DNA of 64,000 nucleotides from Asanoa ferruginea (lineage in GTDB: Bacteria > Actinomycetota > Actinomycetes > Mycobacteriales > Micromonosporaceae): assembly GCF_003387075.1 (NCBI RefSeq), contig NZ_QUMQ01000001.1, forward strand, positions 4,216,001-4,280,000, in the 5' to 3' direction. Below are positions 10,739-17,355 of this stretch, piece by piece. The position numbers were made by a program, and so were the translations under genes. Every line of letters begins with the position of its first letter. Within the stretch, counting starts at the first letter, position 1. The notes below the pieces were generated by a model. The model worked only from the letters and a program-made list of their open reading frames with translations, was not told where the DNA came from and searched no databases.

Positions 10739-12157
10739 TTGCGCACATTCCACGCTGTGGATGATCAAGCTGACATCGACGCCACCATCGGCGAGCTCGA
10801 GCTCGAAGACCGACATGCCCTGCGTCGCGTCGCGGGTCTGTCCACCGAGCTCACCGACATCACCGAGGTCGAATACCGCCAGCTCCGGCTCGAAAGGGTC
10901 GTGTTGGTCGGAGTCTGGACCGAGGGCACTTCCACCGACGCCGACAACTCATTGATAGAGCTGGCCGCACTCGCCGAGACGGCCGGATCCCAGGTGCTCG
11001 AGGGGCTGATCCAGCGCCGCGGCCGACCCGACCCGGCGACCTTCGTCGGGCGCGGCAAGGTCGACGAACTGCTCGCCGTGGTCACCTCGACCGGCGCCGA
11101 CACCGTCATCTGCGACGGCGAGCTTTCTCCTTCGCAACTGCGCAACCTGGAGCAGCGGGTCAAGGTCAAGGTCGTCGACCGCACCGCGCTGATCCTCGAC
11201 ATCTTCGCCCAGCACGCGAAGAGCAAAGAGGGCAAGGCGCAGGTCGAGCTGGCTCAGCTCCAATACCTGCTGCCCCGCCTCCGTGGTTGGGGCGAGACGC
11301 TGTCCCGGCAGTCCGGTGGTTCCGGGCGGGGCGGCGGCGCGGGTGGCGGCGTCGGCTTGCGTGGTCCCGGTGAGACCAAGCTGGAGACCGACCGCCGCCG
11401 GATCAACGTCCGCATTTCCCGCCTGAAGCGGGAGATCAAGGGCCTTCGCGTCGTACGAGCGACAAAGCGCGCCAGGCGCAACCGCAACGGCGTGCCGGCC
11501 GTGGCGATCGCCGGCTACACCAACGCCGGCAAGTCGAGCCTGCTCAACCGGTTGACCGGTGCTGGGGTGCTGGTGGAGGACGCGCTGTTCGCCACCCTCG
11601 ACCCGACCACCCGGCGGGCCCGGGCGGCCGACGGCCGGGTCTACACCCTGTCCGACACGGTCGGTTTCGTCCGCCACCTGCCACACCAGATCGTCGAGGC
11701 GTTCCGCTCGACGCTGGAGGAGGTCGCCGAGGCCGATGTCCTGGTGCACGTCGTCGACGGCGCGCACCCCGACCCCGAGGAGCAGGTCCGCGCGGTCCAC
11801 GAGGTACTGGCCGAGGTCGGCGCCGAGAGCGTGCCGGAGCTGCTCGTCGTCAACAAGATCGACAGCGCCGACGAGGAAACCCTGCTGCGGCTCAAGCGGT
11901 CGTGGCCCGACGCGGTCTTCGTGTCGGCCCGCTCCGGCCGCGGCATCGACGACCTGCGCGCGGCGGTCGAGGCCCACCTGCCCCGGCCCGCTGTCGAGCT
12001 ACGCGTAGTGGTGCCTTACGACCGCGGTGAGCTGGTTGCCCGGTTGCACCGCCGGGCCAAGGTGCTGAGCACCGCCCACATCGCCGAGGGCACCGCGCTG
12101 CACGTCCGAGTCGATCAGGCGCTGGCGGCCGAGTTGGCGCCCTACTTGTCGGCGTAA
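10739..12157 (+). CDS. hflX: Ribosome-associated GTPase HflX
   Basis: HflX is a GTPase that binds the large ribosomal subunit and rescues or splits stalled ribosomes. It has 472 residues: the HflX N-terminal domain (about 20-190), a helical region with GGAGGGVGLRGPGETKLE, and a G domain with P-loop GYTNAGKSS at 259-267, G3 DTVGF and G4 NKID. The start is a TTG at 10739, chosen because GAGGAGG stands 6 nt upstream and similarity begins a few residues later (ATIGELELEDRHALRRVAGL). A much longer in-frame extension is antisense to the malic-enzyme gene and is rejected. The dapF-to-hflX proximity is conserved in actinobacteria. Confidence 0.95.
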   Translation: MRTFHAVDDQADIDATIGELELEDRHALRRVAGLSTELTDITEVEYRQLRLERVVLVGVWTEGTSTDADNSLIELAALAETAGSQVLEGLIQRRGRPDPATFVGRGKVDELLAVVTSTGADTVICDGELSPSQLRNLEQRVKVKVVDRTALILDIFAQHAKSKEGKAQVELAQLQYLLPRLRGWGETLSRQSGGSGRGGGAGGGVGLRGPGETKLETDRRRINVRISRLKREIKGLRVVRATKRARRNRNGVPAVAIAGYTNAGKSSLLNRLTGAGVLVEDALFATLDPTTRRARAADGRVYTLSDTVGFVRHLPHQIVEAFRSTLEEVAEADVLVHVVDGAHPDPEEQVRAVHEVLAEVGAESVPELLVVNKIDSADEETLLRLKRSWPDAVFVSARSGRGIDDLRAAVEAHLPRPAVELRVVVPYDRGELVARLHRRAKVLSTAHIAEGTALHVRVDQALAAELAPYLSA

Positions 12158-12212
12158 GACGGAGATCACGAGGGGGAGGCGCGCACCCAGGGCGACGTGC
12201 GACACTGGCCCG

Positions 12213-13892
12213 ATGCCGCGCGCTTCCTCTTCGATCACGGTCGTCCTGGGCGTGGTCGCAGCGGCGCTCGGTGCCGGATTTGGCACCGCATGGGCCGCTC
12301 CATCCCCCTCTGCCGGCGCCTCCGCCGGTGCTGTGGCGCCCGTGCAGGGCAAAAAGGTCTGCACGATCACCGACGACAAGCTGGTCGAGCTGTCCGGCCT
12401 GGTCGCGACCAAGACAGGCTTCGTTGTCATCAACGACAGCAGCGACGAGTCGAGTCGGGAAAAGGTCTTCTATCTCGACAAGAAGTGCAAGGTCGTCGAC
12501 TCGATCGCCTACAGCGGCGGTGGCCCGCGCGACACCGAAGACCTGGCCCTGTCGCCCGACGGCAAGACGCTGTGGATCGCCGACACAGGCAACAACATCA
12601 CGAGCAGTGAGCAGCGCTCCAGCATCGTGTTGTGGAGCCTCCCGCTCGACCACAGCAAGAAGCCGACGCTGCACCGCTTCGTCTACCCCGACGACAAGCC
12701 CCGCGACGCCGAGGCCCTGGTCCTTTCCGGCACCGGCGCCGGCACCCCAGTGGTGATCACCAAGTCGACCGGCGCAGCCGAGCTCTTCACCCCCGCAGCC
12801 GCGATCAAGACCGACAACGCGACCGGCGTGAAGATGAAGAAGGTCGGCGACCTCACCCTCCCGAAGACCGACACGCCCAACCTCCTGGGCGCACCCGGCC
12901 GGGTCACGGTGACGGGCGCGGCCCGCTCGTTCGACGGCAAGCGGGTGGTCATCCGCACCTACGCCGACGCCTTCGAGTGGGACGTCGCCGACGGCGGCGA
13001 CATCGTGGCAGCGGTCACCGGCGGCACGAAACCGCGGATCACCGGCCTGACCGACCCGTTCGGCGAGGCGATCTCCTACACGACCGACAACAAGCAGTTC
13101 GTCACCGTCTCCGATGGCGGCCAACTCGGCGAAGACGAAGAGATCCAGATCCTGAGCTACCCGCCGGCAGTGGCGGCAGCGCCGACCGAGGGCCCCGCCT
13201 CCGGCACGGCCGCGGGCACCGGCGGCTCGTGGACCAAGAACCTCACCATCGGCGACATCACCACGTTGATCGCCGCGGTCGGCGTGGTCGGCCTGATCCT
13301 GGTCGCCGCCGGCGTCGCCGGCATCATCGTGGCCCGCAAGAAGCGTGCGGCAACCGCGGCGGCAGATCCCGGCACCGGCGGCGTCGCGAAGGTCGGCCGG
13401 CAAGTAGCACCCGAGCAGGCGACCTGGGACCAGGACGCGTCCGGCAACGTCTACGGCGGCGGCCCGGCCCCGACCGGCGGCGGTGTCTATGGTGGAGCGC
13501 CGGCTCCGGCCGGCGGCGGCGTCTACGGCGGCGGAGGCGCGCCTCCCGGCCCGCAGCGTGGCGGCGGTGTCTATGGCGGTGGCGGTGCTCCGGCTCCGGG
13601 TTCTGGTCCTGGTCCTGGTCCTGGTCCGCAGCGTGGTGGCGGTGTCTACGGAGGTGGCGGTGCGCCCGCCCCGCCGCCGCCCGGCTATGGCGATGGCGGC
13701 GGATACGGCCCGCCTCAGCAGGGCGATCCTCGCCAGCGCGGCAATGGCTACGGCCGGCAGCGGAGTGCGCCGGATGACTATGGCTACTCGGGGTCCGGGC
13801 AGACCTATGGTCAGCAGGGGCAGGGCGGCTACCCCAACGACGATGGCCACGGCTACGTCGGCTCGGGTTACCACCCGGACTACCGCGGCTGA
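12213..13892 (+). CDS. Exported beta-propeller-like protein with TM anchor and Gly-Tyr-rich cytoplasmic tail
   Basis: This 559-residue protein of unknown function has a signal peptide at 1-28 (ending GTAWA). An extracellular domain of about 310 residues follows, with propeller-like strings such as TEDLALSPDGKTLWIADTGN and TVSDGGQLGEDEE. A transmembrane helix lies near 349-373 (LIAAVGVVGLILVAAGVAGIIV) and is followed by ARKKR, which puts the C-terminus in the cytoplasm. The last 150 residues are low complexity, with GGGVYGG repeated about five times plus Pro/Gln/Tyr-rich sequence. The tail resembles disordered, condensate-prone tails. It is convergent with lexA. Confidence 0.85.
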   Translation: MPRASSSITVVLGVVAAALGAGFGTAWAAPSPSAGASAGAVAPVQGKKVCTITDDKLVELSGLVATKTGFVVINDSSDESSREKVFYLDKKCKVVDSIAYSGGGPRDTEDLALSPDGKTLWIADTGNNITSSEQRSSIVLWSLPLDHSKKPTLHRFVYPDDKPRDAEALVLSGTGAGTPVVITKSTGAAELFTPAAAIKTDNATGVKMKKVGDLTLPKTDTPNLLGAPGRVTVTGAARSFDGKRVVIRTYADAFEWDVADGGDIVAAVTGGTKPRITGLTDPFGEAISYTTDNKQFVTVSDGGQLGEDEEIQILSYPPAVAAAPTEGPASGTAAGTGGSWTKNLTIGDITTLIAAVGVVGLILVAAGVAGIIVARKKRAATAAADPGTGGVAKVGRQVAPEQATWDQDASGNVYGGGPAPTGGGVYGGAPAPAGGGVYGGGGAPPGPQRGGGVYGGGGAPAPGSGPGPGPGPQRGGGVYGGGGAPAPPPPGYGDGGGYGPPQQGDPRQRGNGYGRQRSAPDDYGYSGSGQTYGQQGQGGYPNDDGHGYVGSGYHPDYRG

Positions 13893-14039
13893 GCTTTCCT
13901 TCCAGCCGGCCCTCTCGGGGGCAGGTCGCTCTCCGGCACAGTGTCGCGGCGGGCTCGTTGACGTAGGCCTTGTATCGGGGCGCGCGTCTGGCGGCCTTCG
14001 CGTCATGGGCCGCCGCGGGTTTCCACGCGAACTTTTGCG

Positions 14040-14400
14040 ATGCCCAGCCGGGCGGTTTGCGGGCGGCTCTCGTGATGCGGCCGCAGCGCGGTTTGCGGGC
14101 AGGCTCTTGTGATGCCGTGCAGGGCGGCTCGCGCGCGGGCTTTTGACGCGGTCAGGCGGTTTGCGGGCGGGCTCTCGTGATGCGGCGCAGGGCGGTTGGC
14201 GCGGGGGCTTTTTGACGCGGCGCCAGGCGCGCTTCCCGGGCGGGCTCTTGTGATGCGGCGCAGGGCGGTTCGCGCGCAGGCTTTTTGACGCGGCGCCAGG
14301 CGCGCTTCCCGGGCGGGCTCTTGTGATGCGGCGCAGGGCGGTTCGCGCGCAGGCTTTGCGACGCGGCGCCAGGCGCGCTTCCCGGGCCGGGTCTCATGAT
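14040..14400. repeat. 73-bp tandem repeat between the Gly-rich protein gene and lexA
   Basis: The unit starts GCTTCCCGGGCGGGCTCTTG and recurs at 14231, 14304 and 14377, with two or more decayed copies to the left (from about 14040). Each unit alternates GTGATGCGGCGCAGGGCGG and TTTTTGACGCGGCG blocks. The 710-bp gap 13893-14603 between these convergent genes holds this array and no supported gene. A 94-codon minus-strand frame over it is repeat-driven. Confidence 0.85.
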
Positions 14401-14603
14401 CATGTGCGTATGCGCTGAATCCCAGATGGGCTGCATTTGGTCAGACGCGATTGCACGCCGGTCGCCGGTCGCCGGACCCGTGGCCGGCGCGTCACGTGGC
14501 TCGGCGCGGGGGCCGTTGGGCCGGATGCGATCGCGACGGGTGCGTGCCGTTGAGGGATGTTGCGGGGCCCGCCGGTTGGTGGCGGCAGGCCCCGACTCGG
14601 TCT

Positions 14604-15395
14604 TCAGATCCGGCGGAGGACCGCCACGACGCGGCCCATGATGGTGGCCTCGTCGCCGTTGATCGGGTCGAACGCGGGGTTGCGCGGCATCAGCCAGACG
14701 TGGCCGTCGCGGCGCTGGAAGGTCTTGACCGTTGCCTCGCCGTCGAGCATCGCCGCCACGATCTCGCCGTTGTTGGCCGTCGGCTGCTGCCGGACGACGA
14801 CCCAGTCGCCGTCGCAGATGGCGGCCTCGAGCATCGAGTCGCCCTTGACGTGGAGCATGAAGACGTCGCCCTCGCCGACGAGCTCGCGGGGGAGGGGGAA
14901 GACGTCCTCCACGGCCTGCTCGGCAAGGATCGGCCCACCGGCGGCGATGGCACCCAGCATCGGCACGTAGGCCGGTGCCGGCCGCTGCGCCCGCGCGGTC
15001 TCCTCGTCGACCAGGTCGGCCGGTTGGCGCACGTCGACGGCGCGGGGGCGGTTGGGGTCCCGCCGCAGGAAGCCCTTACGTTCGAGCTCCTTGAGCTGGT
15101 AGGCGACGCTTGACGGCGACACCAGCCCGACCGCCTCGCCGATCTCGCGCACGCTGGGTGGGTATCCATAGCGCTCCACCCAGTCACGGATGAATTCGAG
15201 GATTCGTCGCTGCCGGGCGGTCAGCTCGGCGGCGGTCACATCGGGGAAGCTGCTCACAACCGGTGCCACGGCTCTGACCTCGGACGTGGTCGCGCGTGCC
15301 CGGGCTGCGCCCCGCTTGCGCGCACTTGGCGACGCGGCTTCGGACGCGATTCTCTGCGGTTGGTGCTGCCGGCTCGCCCGGTCGTCGGTCGACAC
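14604..15395 (-). CDS. lexA: SOS-response repressor LexA
   Basis: LexA represses DNA-damage genes and self-cleaves when stimulated by RecA filaments. It has 263 residues. A basic, disordered N-terminal extension of about 55 residues precedes the winged HTH (about 57-120, [22 protein letters not shown]). The cleavage bond is A152-G153 in IAAGGPILA. The catalytic dyad is S187 (GDSML) and K224 (ATVKTF). GTG 15395 is chosen because GGGAGGA lies just upstream, rather than the longer frame to 15482. The gene is divergent from a LysM gene, with two SOS-box-like palindromes between them, implying autoregulation. Confidence 0.97.
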   Translation of the reverse strand: MSTDDRASRQHQPQRIASEAASPSARKRGAARARATTSEVRAVAPVVSSFPDVTAAELTARQRRILEFIRDWVERYGYPPSVREIGEAVGLVSPSSVAYQLKELERKGFLRRDPNRPRAVDVRQPADLVDEETARAQRPAPAYVPMLGAIAAGGPILAEQAVEDVFPLPRELVGEGDVFMLHVKGDSMLEAAICDGDWVVVRQQPTANNGEIVAAMLDGEATVKTFQRRDGHVWLMPRNPAFDPINGDEATIMGRVVAVLRRI

Positions 15396-15529
15396 GTCCG
15401 TCCTCCCTGGTCGGCTGTGATGCCCTAATTCGCGGTTGGGGTGACCATGACCGTATCGGTGGGTTGAGACAGTTTCAAACATCTGTACGACATCCGCGTC
15501 CGGCGTGTCGCGCGTTTGGGGTCGACATC

Positions 15530-15543
15530 CGAACGCCTGTTCT
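15530..15543. promoter_or_regulatory. Second, imperfect SOS-box-like site
   Basis: CGAAC-GCCT-GTTCT matches the core spacing of the actinobacterial LexA site (CGAAC-N4-GTTCG), with one outer mismatch. It lies 39 bp from the perfect site in the lexA/LysM intergenic region, nearer to lexA. Confidence 0.6.
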
Positions 15544-15568
15544 GATAAACCATCGTACGTCCGTACTA

Positions 15569-15584
15569 TCGAACTGGCGTTCGA
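15569..15584. promoter_or_regulatory. Perfect SOS box (LexA operator)
   Basis: TCGAACTGGCGTTCGA is a perfect actinobacterial LexA site (TCGAAC-N4-GTTCGA). It ends 14 bp before the ATG of the divergent LysM gene and lies 174 bp upstream of lexA. It would directly occlude LysM-gene expression and may also serve lexA. Confidence 0.9.
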
Positions 15585-15598
15585 TCTTGGGGGTCGGG

Positions 15599-15964
15599 AT
15601 GAGCGTGGTCAGCATTTCGGGCCATGTGGCAGGCGGTCTACGAAGGCTGGCGGTGAGCCGCGCACCGGCTCGACCAAGGCCCAGGCTCCGCCTGACCCGC
15701 CGCGGTCGGCTGGTGCTGGTCGCCCTGTTCCTGGCGATGGTGGGCGGCGTGGCCGCGCTCCTGTCGCCGGCGTCCCAGGCTGCCGATCCCGCGAGTCCAC
15801 CCGCGGTGGCCGTCGTCCAACCGGGCGACACGTTGTGGTCCGTCGCGGCCCGGCACCGGCCGAGCGTGGTGCCGTTCGCGGTGATCGACGAGATCCGCCG
15901 CCTGAACCACCTTGACGGCTACACGGTTTACGCCGGGCAGGAGCTGATCCTGCCTTCCGACTGA
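15599..15964 (+). CDS. Small LysM-domain membrane protein, probably SOS-controlled
   Basis: This 121-residue protein has a basic N-terminus and one transmembrane or signal-anchor helix near 38-60 ([18 protein letters not shown]). A C-terminal LysM domain (about 74-119, [15 protein letters not shown] ... [10 protein letters not shown]) would bind peptidoglycan. It is divergent from lexA, and the perfect SOS box sits immediately before its start. The mycobacterial gene in this position (Rv2719c, ChiZ, as I recall) is DNA-damage-induced and affects cell division. The same role is inferred here. No hydrolase domain is visible. Confidence 0.88.
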   Translation: MSVVSISGHVAGGLRRLAVSRAPARPRPRLRLTRRGRLVLVALFLAMVGGVAALLSPASQAADPASPPAVAVVQPGDTLWSVAARHRPSVVPFAVIDEIRRLNHLDGYTVYAGQELILPSD

Positions 15965-16579
15965 GCTGTAACCGTGGGCCACTGCGCTTCGCGCTGTAAC
16001 CGTGGGCCGCTGCGCTCCGCCGGCGATGGGTGCGGCCGCGCTGCGCTCCGCCGGCGATGGGTGCGGCCGCGCTGCGGCCGGGTGGTCCGTGCCGGTGGGC
16101 TGATCAGGTCGGGCTAGCGGTGCTGGGCAAACGGACCACGTGGGTTGGGCGGCCCGACCACCCGGAGCTGCGCCCGGTCGGCACCCGCGGAGCGCCAGCA
16201 GGCCGGCTCCGGCGGTGTGCCAGCGGTCAGCGGGCACCTCCACCGCAAGGCCGGTTGGGCCAGTGCCGAGCCCGTCAGCGAACACCGGCCGCGATGGCGC
16301 CCGACCCCGGTGGCGGCATCCGGTCCTGGTTCCGGCCACCGACACGCCGCGGCCCAGATCATGTCCGGGTCGCGCGGCCGCTGACAGCCATCCGCGTGGC
16401 TGTGCGTCGATGTGTTGGCGCCGAGTCGACGGGCGTTCGGTCGCCGGGTCCGAGCTGCGGTTCCGGGGTCGTGTGGCGGGTCACAGGAGTCACTCGAATC
16501 ACGCTGGGACAGAAACGTGGCAGTGGCGACACGCCCGCTCAGCTTGACCCAGCGACGTGGGCCGCCTACGGTCGAACCC
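15965..16579. other. Gene-poor region with short direct repeats
   Basis: The first 120 bp contain two overlapping duplications, GCTGTAACCGTGGGCC (about 15965 and 15995) and a 31-bp unit with CTCCGCCGGCGATGGGTGCG (about 16015 and 16046). Reading frames across 16090-16580 on both strands show no recognisable protein and no consistent codon bias. I support no gene here; a decayed gene cannot be excluded. Confidence 0.5.
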
Positions 16580-16589
16580 CTAGATGTAG
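16580..16589. promoter_or_regulatory. Candidate NrdR box upstream of nrdR-nrdJ
   Basis: CTAGATGTAG resembles the palindromic core of NrdR boxes (consensus near CTATATATAG), about 225 bp upstream of nrdR. A second half-like sequence (TACAGGTATGTAAG) follows, but I cannot define a clean pair at the usual spacing. This is a suggestion only. Confidence 0.4.
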
Positions 16590-16607
16590 TAGTTACAGGT
16601 ATGTAAG

Positions 16608-16705
16608 TTGTCCACAGGTAGGGGTAGACTCGGCAGAGTTACCCACACCTTTCCCACAAGTTGTGCACAGCGGTGTCCACCGGTGGTGGTTGGCCGTTGT
16701 CCAGA
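16608..16705. promoter_or_regulatory. Cluster of DnaA-box-like 9-mers before nrdR
   Basis: Six sites on one strand lie within 98 bp: TTGTCCACA (16608, exact actinobacterial consensus), TTACCCACA (16639), TTTCCCACA (16650), TTGTGCACA (16661), GTGTCCACC (16673) and TTGTCCAGA (16697). They stand about 110-200 bp upstream of nrdR. This suggests DnaA control of the ribonucleotide-reductase operon. Confidence 0.65.
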
Positions 16706-16813
16706 GGCGTGTGCGGAAACGGCGGCGGGAGTGGCGCGATCAGCGCCGCCAAAACTGTCACAGGGGCCCACTAGCGTGGCCCGCAGGATCAGTCCAGGAG
16801 AGGAGGGTCGGCG

Positions 16814-17317
16814 ATGCGTTGTCCTTACTGCCGACACCCCGACTCGCGGGTCGTCGACTCGCGCGAGGCCGATGACGGCCAGCTGATCCGGCGGCGCCGG
16901 TCATGCCCCGAGTGCGGCAAGCGGTTCACCACCGTCGAGGAAGCCGTGCTCGCCGTGGTCAAGCGCAGTGGGGTCACCGAGCCGTTCAGCCGCACCAAGA
17001 TCGTGACTGGCGTGCGTAAGGCGTGCCAGGGGCGGCCGGTCGACGAGGATTCCATCGCGCTGCTGGCACAGAAGGTCGAGGAGACCGTCCGCGCGAAGGG
17101 GGCCGCCGAGGTCCCGAGCCACGATGTGGGGCTCGCCATCCTCGGCCCGCTGCGCGACCTAGACGAGGTTGCCTACCTGCGCTTCGCGAGCGTTTACCGC
17201 TCGTTCGAGTCATTGAGCGACTTCGAAACCGAGATCGAGACGCTGCGCGCTGCCGCCGCCGCGCGACTCGAGGGCACCGCGGCTGCGGTTGTCAACGCGG
17301 AAACGCGTACCAAGTAG
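16814..17317 (+). CDS. nrdR: Ribonucleotide-reductase repressor NrdR
   Basis: NrdR represses ribonucleotide-reductase genes in response to ATP and dATP levels. It has 167 residues. The N-terminal zinc ribbon has C3/C6 (MRCPYC) and C31/C34 ([11 protein letters not shown]), with the basic LIRRRRS stretch before the second pair. An ATP-cone domain spans about 46-136 ([24 protein letters not shown]). It is followed after 38 bp by nrdJ, an arrangement common in actinobacteria, so it probably controls its own operon. DnaA-box-like sites and a candidate NrdR box lie upstream. Confidence 0.97.
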   Translation: MRCPYCRHPDSRVVDSREADDGQLIRRRRSCPECGKRFTTVEEAVLAVVKRSGVTEPFSRTKIVTGVRKACQGRPVDEDSIALLAQKVEETVRAKGAAEVPSHDVGLAILGPLRDLDEVAYLRFASVYRSFESLSDFETEIETLRAAAAARLEGTAAAVVNAETRTK

Positions 17318-17355
17318 AGCTTTTGAATGTGTTCGTAAACGAGGGGGCAGGTGAC

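Noticed and set aside
14152-14436. 94-codon minus frame downstream of lexA
   Set aside because: It is created by the 73-bp repeat, with a repetitive product and no ribosome-binding site.
16608-16705. Possible replication origin
   Set aside because: Only six DnaA-like sites are present, with no dnaA, dnaN, gyrB or par genes nearby and nrdR immediately downstream. Promoter control is a better fit.
16030-16875. 281-codon plus frame between the LysM gene and nrdR
   Set aside because: It covers repeats and the regulatory cluster, overlaps the nrdR start out of frame and resembles no protein.
17318-17355. Cobalamin riboswitch before nrdJ
   Set aside because: The gap to nrdR is only 38 bp, too short for a riboswitch, and no B12-box sequence was seen upstream of nrdR.
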